Part shown: positions 7,182-16,500 of the stretch, piece by piece | How the letters are laid out: the number at the start of each line of letters is the position of its first letter | Numbering within the stretch: the first letter of the stretch is position 1 | Made by a program: the position numbers and the translations under genes | Origin: Flavobacterium humi | Lineage (GTDB): Bacteria > Bacteroidota > Bacteroidia > Flavobacteriales > Flavobacteriaceae | DNA length: 64,000 nt | NCBI RefSeq assembly: GCF_004745595.1 | Contig: NZ_SRLH01000008.1 | Location: forward strand, 1 to 64,000 | Reading direction: 5' to 3' | The notes under the pieces: generated by a model | What the model was told of the DNA's origin: nothing | Databases searched by the model: none | What the model saw: only the letters and a program-made list of their open reading frames with translations

Positions 7182-9101
7182 ATGTTTACAAAAATAACCT
7201 ACGCAATTATTGGTTTCTTACTCACCAACCTTGCTTTTGCCCAGCAGGATATCAATGAGTTGGGAAGGAAATTCGATGAGTTGGCGAAGCAGAAAAAAGG
7301 AATTAACGAAGTGCTGAAAATTGATGTTTCAGGATTGACTTTGCATGATTTTATTTCTTCAATCGCAGAAGAACACCAATTAAATATTGATGTGGATACT
7401 GATTTGACACAAGTTGTGGTCAATAATTTTTTCGACGTTACCGTGAAGGATGTTTTTATCCATTTGGTCCAGAAATATGATTTGGAAGTGGAGTTTATGA
7501 ATAACATCATTTCGTTCAAAAAACGCAAACAAGTGATCGTTGTCGAAAAGAAATTGCCTAAAGTAATCGATGTCGAGTACAACCCGCAAAACGATTTCCT
7601 GTCGGTAAAACTGGAAAATGATTCCATACCGTCTGTAGTGAAGGCCATTATAGACAAATCGGGGAAAAATTTAGTTTTGGCACCGGATATAAAAGGGCTT
7701 AAAGTTTCTTCCTATATCCTGAACCGCCCGTTTGACCAGGTAATTGAAATGATGTCAAAATCAAACGATTTGATTGCAACCAAAGACGAAAACGGCTTTT
7801 ATTTTATCGAAAAAAACAAAGACCCCAACAATCTTACGGCTTCTTCTTTGGGAAGCGGTTCCCCAAAAGCCAGACAGCCCAAAGCAAGCCAGGGCGCTCC
7901 GGGATATTATGAGGTAGATTTGAACAAAGCCGGATTTTTATCGGTAAAAGCCAATGTGGCCGATGCCTCGGAATTGTTAACCGAAGCGGCTGAAAAACTG
8001 CACATTAACTATTTCATGTACAACAAGCCGGAAAACGAGAAGACCACGCTTTCTGCTGAAAACATTACGTTTGATGAGCTGCTCGATAATGTTTTCAAAG
8101 GAAAAAAATATACTTACCGCAAACAAGACCACCTGTACCTTATTGGGGAACAAGCTACCGAAAGTTTAAGGGCTACCGAGATGATCCAGCTCGAAAACCG
8201 TTCCATTGAAGCGGTCCTGGCTTCCTTGCCTAAAATCTTTACGGAAAAACTGGAAATCAAGGAGTTCCTGGAACTCAACGGATTGATCGTGTCCGGTGCC
8301 AAGAACACACTGGAAGAGCTTAAGGTGTATATCAAGCAAATTGATAAAGTGGTGCCTATGGTCCAGATTGAAGTGATTATTGTCCAGTATAATAAAGGCC
8401 ACGATGTTCAAACGGGTATCAAAGCAGGCCTGGACAAAATAAACAAACAAACAACGGGAGGTTCCTTGTTCCCTACGGGAGATGTTACTTTAAACGCTTC
8501 GTCAGTAAACAGCTTAATCAGTGCCTTTAACGGTTTCGGGATTTTCAAGCTCGGAAAAGTGACAGAATCGTTTTATATGAATTTGAAATTGCTGGAAAAC
8601 AATTCGATCGTAAAAGTAGAATCCACCCCAAAAATAGCTACCATCAGCGGGCATGAGGCTAAATTGGCCATTGGGGAAACCAGTTATTATTTTGAACAGA
8701 ACAATAGATTGATCAACAATGGTGGTATTGGGAGCGATGTCTTTCAGTCCGGCACCTGGAAATCTACCGATGCCAACCTGAGTGTCAGCATCAAACCATT
8801 CGTGTCCACGGACGAAAACGTGACCCTGACCATTGCCGTCGAGAAAAGTTCGTTCCTGGGAAGAGCCGGTGAAAATGCGCCTCCGGGGAAAGCAACCCAA
8901 AAATTCGAATCGCTGGTAAGGGTCAAAAACAATGAAATGATCTTACTGGGCGGATTGGATGAGTTAAGAAAAGAAGATTCGGGTTCCGGAACGCCTTTGC
9001 TTTCCAGGATTCCGGTAATCAAGTGGTTTTTCAGCAGCAGGAAAAAAGGGAAAAACAATTCCAAATTACATATTTTCATTAAACCAACAGTGGTCTATTA
9101 A
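7182..9101 (+). CDS. gspD: Outer-membrane secretin (GspD/PilQ family)
   Basis: This 639-residue protein forms the outer-membrane channel. A signal peptide (residues 1-20, ending AFA) precedes an N0/STN-like domain (~40-115), further N domains and a Ser/Gly/Pro-rich linker (~220-245). From ~390 comes the secretin domain: VPMVQIEVIIVQ, VESTPKIAT, ILLGGLDE and the terminal IPVIKWFFSSRKK, with KLHIFIKPTVVY at the end. This last block is the hallmark of GspD/PilQ secretins. There is no obvious S-domain for a pilotin. The stop overlaps the next start (TAATG). Confidence 0.93.
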   Translation: MFTKITYAIIGFLLTNLAFAQQDINELGRKFDELAKQKKGINEVLKIDVSGLTLHDFISSIAEEHQLNIDVDTDLTQVVVNNFFDVTVKDVFIHLVQKYDLEVEFMNNIISFKKRKQVIVVEKKLPKVIDVEYNPQNDFLSVKLENDSIPSVVKAIIDKSGKNLVLAPDIKGLKVSSYILNRPFDQVIEMMSKSNDLIATKDENGFYFIEKNKDPNNLTASSLGSGSPKARQPKASQGAPGYYEVDLNKAGFLSVKANVADASELLTEAAEKLHINYFMYNKPENEKTTLSAENITFDELLDNVFKGKKYTYRKQDHLYLIGEQATESLRATEMIQLENRSIEAVLASLPKIFTEKLEIKEFLELNGLIVSGAKNTLEELKVYIKQIDKVVPMVQIEVIIVQYNKGHDVQTGIKAGLDKINKQTTGGSLFPTGDVTLNASSVNSLISAFNGFGIFKLGKVTESFYMNLKLLENNSIVKVESTPKIATISGHEAKLAIGETSYYFEQNNRLINNGGIGSDVFQSGTWKSTDANLSVSIKPFVSTDENVTLTIAVEKSSFLGRAGENAPPGKATQKFESLVRVKNNEMILLGGLDELRKEDSGSGTPLLSRIPVIKWFFSSRKKGKNNSKLHIFIKPTVVY

Positions 9102-10288
9102 TGATAGCGTTTTTATCTAAAATAATCAAGATTAACAATTTGCATGTTGTTGGCGTCGTTAAGAATGATAACGGCGAAAGCTACCATGTGCTTACCATCC
9201 GGAAAAAAGGGAGCAAGATTGACATTGTTTCCCAAAGGACTTTCCAGACATTGGAAGACATGGTACAGAAAACGGATGCCAAACTGCCTGTTATTTTGGT
9301 TGCAAACGGAAAAGGTGTCCTGCATAAGAAGATTGATTTTGACAATGAATCGGATGTAAATTGGCAGAAAAACATTGACTATGCGGCTATTTATTACACC
9401 AGCTTCAAAAGCGGGAATAGTAATTTCATCAGTTTTTGCAGAAGGAATGCGGTTGAAGAAACCATTACAGGGCTTCAAAAGAGCCATTTCCATATTATAG
9501 ATATTTATGTCGGCTCTTTCCTCTCGGCGTTATTGCAGCATGCTATCCAAAAGAAAACCTTGCATTCCGGTGATTTGGTGCTGGATTTTGAAGAGGAAAA
9601 ACTGGTAGGGTTCTCGAAATTGCCGGAACCTGTCAAAAAAGAGGATTATACGATCGGGAAAGACTCGATTTCAAATAAGACCCTGCCGTTGTACGGTGCC
9701 CTGATCCATTTTTTCCTAAAGCCATCGGAGGTATCCAAGACTAAAAACGAATCCTTAAACGTGGAAGAAATCGTATACAAAAAAGCGTTTAACTTTTTTG
9801 GGGCGGCCATGCTTGTGGGTTTCCTGGTATCATTACTGACCAGCTACCTGCTGATACAGTATTACGGTTCAAAAAATGCAGAACTGAACCTGCAGAATGT
9901 ATACTCAAACCAATCGTATCAGAAAATCCTGGATCTTGAACAGCAAAAGGAAAACAAACTCAGCATATTAAAAGAATCGGGGTTCTTATCGTCTAAATTC
10001 CTTTCCTATTACGGATACGAGCTCATGAAAGGGATTCCTTCCGATTTGTCGCTGAATGAAGTAAATATCATTCCTTCGAACAAAGAAATAAAGGCCAATA
10101 AAAAAATGCTCTTCGAGTCTAAAACCATAATTGTAAAAGGGGAAACTTTTAATGAATCTTCTTTCAATGACTGGATGGAAGGGTTGAAAAAGATGCAATG
10201 GATTGGGCATTTCGAGATCATAAGCCTGAAAAAGGACAAGAAGAACAAGTCTCAATTTGAGATAAAAATTACATTAAAAAATGTTTGA
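9101..10288 (+). CDS. GspL-like (PilM/PilN-like) inner-membrane platform protein
   Basis: This 395-residue protein has a cytoplasmic N-terminal half (~1-225) whose strand pattern fits the actin-like fold of GspL/PilM, one membrane helix at ~230-255 (FFGAAMLVGFLVSLLTSYLL) and a periplasmic coiled-coil and ferredoxin-like end (~260-395). This is the architecture of GspL, which links the ATPase to the inner-membrane platform. Sequence similarity is weak, so the assignment depends on topology and on position between secretin and the GspM-like gene. It overlaps its neighbours on both sides (1 bp and 8 bp), which indicates coupled translation. Confidence 0.7.
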   Translation: MIAFLSKIIKINNLHVVGVVKNDNGESYHVLTIRKKGSKIDIVSQRTFQTLEDMVQKTDAKLPVILVANGKGVLHKKIDFDNESDVNWQKNIDYAAIYYTSFKSGNSNFISFCRRNAVEETITGLQKSHFHIIDIYVGSFLSALLQHAIQKKTLHSGDLVLDFEEEKLVGFSKLPEPVKKEDYTIGKDSISNKTLPLYGALIHFFLKPSEVSKTKNESLNVEEIVYKKAFNFFGAAMLVGFLVSLLTSYLLIQYYGSKNAELNLQNVYSNQSYQKILDLEQQKENKLSILKESGFLSSKFLSYYGYELMKGIPSDLSLNEVNIIPSNKEIKANKKMLFESKTIIVKGETFNESSFNDWMEGLKKMQWIGHFEIISLKKDKKNKSQFEIKITLKNV

Positions 10289-10802
10289 GCAATATTCCTA
10301 TAAGAAAAAGTGCATGGCTCTTGCGGTGATTTTTGTCATGCTTTCGATTACGGCATACAAAAGATCTTTCAAAACATTATTGGAAGTGATAGGGGAACAC
10401 AGGACGCTTACTGCCAAAGTGGACGACCTTAATAAAAAAGCCAGCAATGCCAATGGTTTGATGGAAGATGTGGCCTATTTGGATAAGATTATCGGAAAGG
10501 AAGGCACATCGAAAGAAATGGTGCAGCAGGGCCTGGTAAGTTTTGCTTCCCAAAAACCAAATGTATCGATTCATGATTTGCAGCCGATCCATGTTTTTTC
10601 AGACGAAAATTATACGATAGCCACCAACCAACTCGATGTGACCGGAGGTGCTAACCAGCTGTTGCAGCTAGGGTATGATTTTGAGAAAAACTTTAATCTC
10701 TCAAGAATGGTCAGTATGGATTTTTATACCACAAAAAAAAATAATAACGACGAAGTCTTACACTTAAAAATGATATTTCAAAACTATGAAAACAATAAAT
10801 AA
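10281..10802 (+). CDS. GspM/PilO-like inner-membrane protein
   Basis: This 173-residue bitopic protein has a short cytoplasmic tail, a membrane helix at ~10-26, a coiled coil (~35-75) and a periplasmic domain of ferredoxin-like size (~85-173). Topology and place directly after the GspL-like gene fit GspM/PilO, which dimerises with GspL/PilN. The primary sequence alone does not identify it. It overlaps the next gene by 17 bp. Confidence 0.65.
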   Translation: MFEQYSYKKKCMALAVIFVMLSITAYKRSFKTLLEVIGEHRTLTAKVDDLNKKASNANGLMEDVAYLDKIIGKEGTSKEMVQQGLVSFASQKPNVSIHDLQPIHVFSDENYTIATNQLDVTGGANQLLQLGYDFEKNFNLSRMVSMDFYTTKKNNNDEVLHLKMIFQNYENNK

Positions 10803-11760
10803 AATACTACTGGTTGCCCTTGCAATGGTTTCTTTTTCCTGTGACGATATCCTGGAAGACGATATCAGCAATGATACGGTTCAGACCATTGCTCCCCTTA
10901 ATGGAGAAGAAATAGAGAGCAATGTGGCCAAATTCCAATGGGGCAGCCTTAAAGGAGCCGATAAGTACCGTGTGCAGGTTTTTGCCGCAAACCAAACTGT
11001 CGTCCTGGATTCGTTGGTGGAAAACAAAACGAGCCTTACTTACCCATTGTCGGAAGGTGTGTACCAATGGCGGGTGAGAGGCGAAAATTTTGCCTACCAA
11101 TCTGCGTATTCCGTACAATCGTCCTTTACGATGTTTGTTTCGGATGACCTGACCAACCAGCAGGTGGTTTTGTCAAGCCCTGATGATGATATTTTTATCA
11201 ATTTTACCAATGTTACCTTAAATTGGCTAACCCTGACCAATGCTACCAGCTATAGTATTGAGGTGGTGAACGTAGCCAACGGGCAGCAGGCATTTCAAAA
11301 CCCGACTATCACAGGGACATCGGTAACGATGAACAATCCCGGATTGGCAGATGGCGTTTACGAATGGAGGGTTAAGGCCAAAAACGCCAACAACGATACT
11401 GAAACACTGCAATATAGTCACAGGAAATTTTCCCTGGACAGGACAGTTCCGAACCAACCGGGATTCGCACAGGGTTCAACACCTCCTGACAGCCTGACTC
11501 CGGTGTTGGCGCCTAACACTACTATCACTTTTACGTGGACAAACCCGGCGGATTCAGGATCTGTTATGTCTCCCGTTACGTATATGGTCCAGTTTTCCAA
11601 TGACAATTTTGCTACTGCGCCTTTTCTGTCAGCAGATGCTCCTCAGACTACCTATTCGCAGTCCTTTAGCGCCGGGACTTATTATTGGAGGGTTGTAGCA
11701 AAAGATAAGGCCGGAAATACCAGCGTGCCAAGTGTGATACGTAAGTTTGTTGTCGGTTAA
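10786..11760 (+). CDS. Lipoprotein with fibronectin type III-like repeats
   Basis: This 324-residue protein has a lipoprotein signal (KILLVALAMVSFSC, Cys19). The mature part holds about three FN3-like beta domains, each ending in the motif YxWRVxA(K/E) (YQWRVRGEN, YEWRVKAKN, YYWRVVAKD). The protein lies inside the secretion operon between the GspM-like and GspC-like genes. It could be an outer-membrane accessory to the secretin (pilotin-like role) or a surface factor holding substrate; no known pilotin motif is present. It is translationally coupled to the upstream gene. Confidence 0.75.
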   Translation: MKTINKILLVALAMVSFSCDDILEDDISNDTVQTIAPLNGEEIESNVAKFQWGSLKGADKYRVQVFAANQTVVLDSLVENKTSLTYPLSEGVYQWRVRGENFAYQSAYSVQSSFTMFVSDDLTNQQVVLSSPDDDIFINFTNVTLNWLTLTNATSYSIEVVNVANGQQAFQNPTITGTSVTMNNPGLADGVYEWRVKAKNANNDTETLQYSHRKFSLDRTVPNQPGFAQGSTPPDSLTPVLAPNTTITFTWTNPADSGSVMSPVTYMVQFSNDNFATAPFLSADAPQTTYSQSFSAGTYYWRVVAKDKAGNTSVPSVIRKFVVG

Positions 11761-11772
11761 GAGGATTGCAAT

Positions 11773-12279
11773 ATGTCAAAAAAGAAAATCAATATTGCTT
11801 TGATACTGGTGGTTTTAGGACTGTGGGGTACCGTGGCTTATAGGGCGGCCAGCCAATATTTCTTTTCGGATGAGATGACTTTGAAAGGGATCCAGGACCA
11901 GGCGAATGTCAATTTCAGCAAAATCGAAAAGGATACATTTGCCCTGGAGGCCATCGGCAGGGACCCGTTTCTGAACAAAAGTACCGCTCCGGTTGAAAAA
12001 CCTATTGATTTTAAACCATCGGTTCCCCGGAAAATAACACCTTCACAACCTAAAATCATAAAACCGAAGGAAGTGGTGGCATGGCCTGAGATTCATTATT
12101 ACGGCTATATCAAATCAAGAGAGCGGAAAGAAGAACTTATTTTGGTCAAAATAGAAAACAGGCTCTACAAGCTAAGGAAAAACGATCAGGTTGACGGTAT
12201 GTTTATCCGGAAGGTATACAACGATTCGGTGGAAGTGTATTTTAACAAAGAGAAGAGGATAGTGCATTTGGCACGGTAA
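11773..12279 (+). CDS. GspC-like inner-membrane clamp protein
   Basis: This 168-residue protein has a membrane helix at ~8-26, a periplasmic linker containing RDPFLN (~62) and a Pro-rich stretch (~75-100), then a small beta domain (~105-168; HYYGYIKSR, LILVKIENRLYKLRKNDQVDG, VRKVYNDSVEV). The beta domain fits the homology region of GspC or the PilP fold, which contacts the secretin N0 domain. RDPF is also seen in PilP/GspC-type proteins. No PDZ domain follows. It ends the left machine arm and is followed by a terminator. Confidence 0.75.
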   Translation: MSKKKINIALILVVLGLWGTVAYRAASQYFFSDEMTLKGIQDQANVNFSKIEKDTFALEAIGRDPFLNKSTAPVEKPIDFKPSVPRKITPSQPKIIKPKEVVAWPEIHYYGYIKSRERKEELILVKIENRLYKLRKNDQVDGMFIRKVYNDSVEVYFNKEKRIVHLAR

Positions 12280-12298
12280 TACCGTACCGTTTTATATA

Positions 12299-12329
12299 AA
12301 AAAAAGCAACTCATTGGGTTGCTTTTTTC
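12299..12329 (+). terminator. Terminator of left secretion operon
   Basis: AAAGCAACTCA and TGGGTTGCTTT form a hairpin followed by TTT. It is 20 bp past the GspC-like stop and just before the 21-bp repeat array. Confidence 0.85.
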
Positions 12330-12346
12330 GTTACTGCAAGGCGTTG

Positions 12347-12543
12347 TGCAAACACTACACAAGGCTGTGCAAACGGTACACGAGGCTGTGCAAACGTTAC
12401 ATGAGGCTATGCAAACGGTACACAAGGCTGTGCAAACGTTACATGAGGCTGTGCAAACGATACACAAGGCTATGCAAACGTTACATGAGGCTGTGCAAAC
12501 ACTACACAAGGCTATGCAAACGGTACACGAGGCTATGCAAAAC
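12347..12543 (+). repeat. 21-bp tandem repeat array 1 (9 units plus partial)
   Basis: Units start every 21 bp from 12347. The consensus is TGCAAAC, two variable bases, then TACA(C/T)(A/G)AGGCT and a final A or G. The array fills the space between two convergent terminators, at 12299-12329 and 12553-12585. All changes lie at a few fixed positions. The same repeat occurs in inverted orientation at 41820-42078. The period is a multiple of three and no unit has a stop in several frames, but no credible start codon precedes it. Confidence 0.95.
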
Positions 12544-12552
12544 AGTCCTATA

Positions 12553-12585
12553 AAAAAATCCTAACTTTTTAGGGTTAGGATTTTG
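12553..12585 (-). terminator. Terminator of the RHS operon
   Basis: Read on the minus strand, AATCCTAAC(CC) and GTTAGGATT form a hairpin followed by seven T. It lies about 30 bp past the stop of the last gene of the RHS operon. The hairpin may also stop plus-strand transcription. Confidence 0.8.
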
Positions 12586-12615
12586 ATTGTTGGCCGTTAT
12601 TTTAGGCTTGGATTC

Positions 12616-13032
12616 TTAATACCCCAGTTTTTTCAGCCGGTTTTGAATTTGAATGCCTACGGACTTGCCGAAATTTTTGCCTACTTCATATAATTTTTCG
12701 GTGATGGCGGGCTTTGGCTTGTAGGCGTTAATGCCATATTTATCTACTGTAGCCATCAGGTCCTTGACTTCTGCCTCCGTATAATTTTCCTGAAAGACTT
12801 TTTTGACTTCCTTCAGGTACACATCGTTAAAATGCAGTTTTTTGATGTCCTGCCAAACCGCCGCAGGGATGTTTGGTTTTTGTTTGGCATACGCATCGAT
12901 CATGCTGTTTACCATCATTTCCGATTGCTGTTTGATTTGCATTTTTGTAAGCAATTGATCATATTTATCCCGTTTTTGGGAGTAAACAACTATAGGCAGG
13001 AAAAATAATAGGACTAAAAACTTTTTCATCAT
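12616..13032 (-). CDS. Secreted DUF2059-like protein
   Basis: This 138-residue protein has a signal peptide (residues 1-19, KKFLVLLFFLPIVVYSQ). The mature helical part contains VFQENYTEAEVKDLMATVDKYG and KNFGKSVG, which resemble the DUF2059 domain found in small periplasmic proteins. The function of that family is unknown. It is the last gene of the RHS operon; its start overlaps the stop of the previous gene by 4 bp. A role in export or immunity is possible only by position. Confidence 0.7.
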   Translation of the reverse strand: MMKKFLVLLFFLPIVVYSQKRDKYDQLLTKMQIKQQSEMMVNSMIDAYAKQKPNIPAAVWQDIKKLHFNDVYLKEVKKVFQENYTEAEVKDLMATVDKYGINAYKPKPAITEKLYEVGKNFGKSVGIQIQNRLKKLGY

Positions 13033-13478
13033 TTGTTTTTTGTTAATGTATTGTAAAGATCCAAATCAAACACAGAAGCTTTGTATAAATTGTTGTAGAA
13101 CAATAAATTAAGTTTGCTCTCGCTTATAAATATAGTATGATTGCCTTCTTCGGTAGTGCTTTTGAAGTCTATGTGAGAAGTTTCTAAAAAAGCAACAAAA
13201 TCTGCATATGCCGTATTGAATCCAATACGGTAATTATTCTCTTGGTAATGAATAGGATAGCTTTTTTCGGTATCGTATTCAAAATCAAATGTGATTCCGA
13301 CTATCGTATTCTTAATAGTGGACACCTGGAAATATTGCTCTTCATTAAGAACTTCATATAAGCCCGGTATATCCCCATCTTCTTCCTGAACTAAATCCAG
13401 GTTGGTTTTTCCATAAGTGGTACCCCCAACGCTCAGGTCACCTAACTTGCCATTAAATATAAAATCTGAAAAAGTCAT
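13029..13478 (-). CDS. Probable immunity protein of the giant RHS toxin
   Basis: This 149-residue, acidic protein has no signal peptide and no membrane segment. It begins MTFSDFIFNGKLGDLSVG, a start I associate with small bacterial immunity-type proteins, but I cannot name a family. It lies directly downstream of the toxin tip of the 3850-residue RHS gene and is AT-rich like that tip, the classical immunity position. The 86-bp gap before it shows no terminator. A cytoplasmic immunity protein would imply a toxin acting in the cytoplasm of the target cell. Confidence 0.7.
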   Translation of the reverse strand: MTFSDFIFNGKLGDLSVGGTTYGKTNLDLVQEEDGDIPGLYEVLNEEQYFQVSTIKNTIVGITFDFEYDTEKSYPIHYQENNYRIGFNTAYADFVAFLETSHIDFKSTTEEGNHTIFISESKLNLLFYNNLYKASVFDLDLYNTLTKNK

Positions 13479-13564
13479 TGCATTTTGGTTTTTCTGAATA
13501 CTTACTAAAATAAGTAAATTATTATTTATGATATTTAAATAGAACCATTAGAGCTGTCCGCGGT

Positions 13565-16500
13565 TTATAGTTTATCTACTATTTTTTGCAATTTTTTCTC
13601 TCTGTCTTTTCCTTTAAAAGCCCCACTATCCAACATGTCCTGAGCTTTTTCTTTAAGTTCGCTTTTAAAACTTGGGTCTTTTAGCCGATCTTCAAAAGCC
13701 TTTTGAACTATTTTCTCTTGTTCTTTAGAGACTTTTTTCCCTACTATTTTATAAAATATTTCTCCTTCATCTGAAACTTCAAAACCAATTTCGGTTAACT
13801 TTTTGCCTTTATGGAATATATCTCCATGGATACTTTTAGTCAAAACATCTGTTAATACCGTTTTAGATTTTTGCCACATAAAGCCAAAGTCACAAGGCTT
13901 GCCATTATGCACCAACACATTTTGTTTCGAAACATAATAGGTATGGTATTGGTCAACCGTAAAGTTATATACTTTAGTGTTGCCCTCAACTAATTCTATT
14001 TTTGAAATAGCTTTGGTAGTGCCGTCATACAATGTAAGCAAATCACCTACCTTAAGTTCGTCGACTTTAAGCCATTTCCCTCCAATGAAGAAAGGATGTT
14101 CGTGTGTAGCCTCTAAAATCTCATCTCCGAAATAAATCCTATAAACTTGTTTGAATTCTCTCGTAAAAGTATCGATTACTTCTTTTAAGGCCAAATTCCC
14201 TGTCGCATCGTCATAGGCCCAAACTTTGTCGCCGACTTTTATGTCTTCGATATTCTTATACCCTTTTTCCGTATAAACCAGTGTTCCGGCAGTAAAACAA
14301 CCGCAAGGCTTGAGCATTTTTACTATGGCCTTTCTTGATCTCCGAAGAAGTTTTAGTGCATCTGCTGAAAATTCCCCGGTTTTGACAAATGCCTTGACTT
14401 CCCCGACTCCGATAAACATTGATAAAACATCGAATAATATTTTTCCGTGCTGATATCCGGCTTCTGCTGGAGTTCCTTGGAACGTACTCTGATCGAACCA
14501 AACCCCGATTTCTTTCTTGATACTGGCATACATCTTGTCTCTTAAGTCACTGCTGCTAAATAGTTTGACAACCATTTGGCCCATTTCGATATGATCGGCC
14601 CTGACTTTTTTGGCGCTATCAGTCCATGCATATGGATTCCAAGGTGTCCAGGCAGCGCTTGACTGAACAGCTCCTGCCGCCATGTCTAAAGTTTCGATGA
14701 TTCCATCACCCAAACCAGCAAGGAAACCTGTAACATACCAAGAGTCTTTCTTGAGTTTGTCTTTGAATCTGAATGGTATTGGCCCTTCTCCATCAAGGTC
14801 TTCGTAATAAATCGGATTGTTTGAGGCGAAAGCATAAGGTGACATCTGAGGGAATTGCTTTATCCTTGGATCTAAAGAAAGGAACCTTCCCACTCTCGGA
14901 TCGTGCATTCTGTTCTCAAAATCCAGACTGTTTCCACCACCTTTAATCTCGTCATCTTTTTCCTTACCATTAAACCCGTAACGGTAGGCTGTACCTGACC
15001 CATGCCTGTTTGGCACTAGCATTCCAAAAGGATAGTAATCGTTGTAGCTGATTACGTCCGGTAAAACAGAGAATGTTGAAGCAGTAATCTGCTTGCCAAA
15101 TAAAGGTCTGTCGGTAATAACTGAAAGGACATTTCCTAAATGGTTGGACAACTCGTATCGTTTATCTCCGACGTATCTGTAATACGCTTTTTTAGAGAAG
15201 ATAGACAAAGAAGATCCCATTCCCTGGTCGTCGCCTTCACATATATCTCCAATACCGTTATTGTTGGTATCTGCCTGATCAGGATTTGCTTCTGCGGCAC
15301 AGTTGTCGCACACATCACCATAACCGTCACCATCCGAATCCGCTTGTTCCGGATTGAATGTTGTTGCACAATTATCACAAACATCACCTACTCCATCATT
15401 GTCCTGGTCTTCCTGAAGTGCGTTTGCTGTTGATTTACAATTGTCGCAAGCATCTCCTACTCCATCATTATCCTGATCCTCCTGAAGTGGGTTATAAGTA
15501 TAAGGACAATTGTCCAGTTTCGCTCCAGTAGTCGTATAGTCATTGATATTGTCACCATCTGAATCCAATACGCCCGAACCGCAATAATGGGAAGCGTCAT
15601 TGTCAAATATATGGTTGTTAGGCAATCCAGGAGTATTGTTAGCCCCTACCGGAATGTTCATGACCATCGGATAAGTGGCACTGTACCCTTGTACTTTTTT
15701 ACCATCAGTTAAGGTTTGCCCGTCAAATAAGAAAATATGCTCTCGTTTAGGGTCTTCCTCATCTTTTAGATGTTTGTCTATCGAATAACTGAAATCACAA
15801 ACATTCGCCAATACAGAAGTTCCGTTGTATACTATATTAGATTCATCGTTTCTTCCATAATCTTTGGAGTAATCCCCCATTTTATTGTTGGCATAAACCG
15901 GAGCCGGGTAATTGGCATACGTATCTGAATTATACCCTTGTGCGTTACTTGTGGTGTCAAAGTCTTTATTTTCATAAAGATTTCCGTTAAGCATAAGTTC
16001 CGGATAGTACACTTTAGTGTTACTGTCGTAACTTAATCTCAGGTTCATGTTCCATTCATTTTCCGGAATACCCGTTTTTAGGGTGTACACAGTCCTTTTT
16101 ATGTGGCTGCCGAAACGCCATACCCATCTGAATCTCCATTTACGGAATCTTTTTACCCTCCAGTAATTCCTGTGGTAAGTCTCTACGACCACCTGTGGTT
16201 TGTAGTTCCCGTTTTCTTTAATAATCTTGATCTGTACGTTACTGTTATAATATTGCCTTTCCGTAGGTTGATTGTCATTTTGAATGATTACAAAATCCCT
16301 TTTCTGGCCATCGGCAAAATTATTTTTATCAAATTGCAGGTTACTGTTAATGACAACCTCTTCAGTCATCGCTCCCAAATTGCTAAAGAAATTCAGGTTC
16401 GAATAACTATCCCAATTTACACTATCCGAATCGTTGTCAAAACGCAAGCCTCCTAAAACAGGTATTGTCGTAGTTACATTGTTTACTACATTAACCGGTG

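Noticed and set aside
12347..12543. CRISPR array
   Set aside because: The units are contiguous 21-bp tandem repeats without unique spacers, and no cas genes are near. The same applies to 41820-42078.
12314..12564. Small genes encoded by the 21-bp array
   Set aside because: The frames are open because the period is a multiple of three. Only TTG starts inside a terminator are available, so I did not call a gene; the heptad pattern is listed as a finding.
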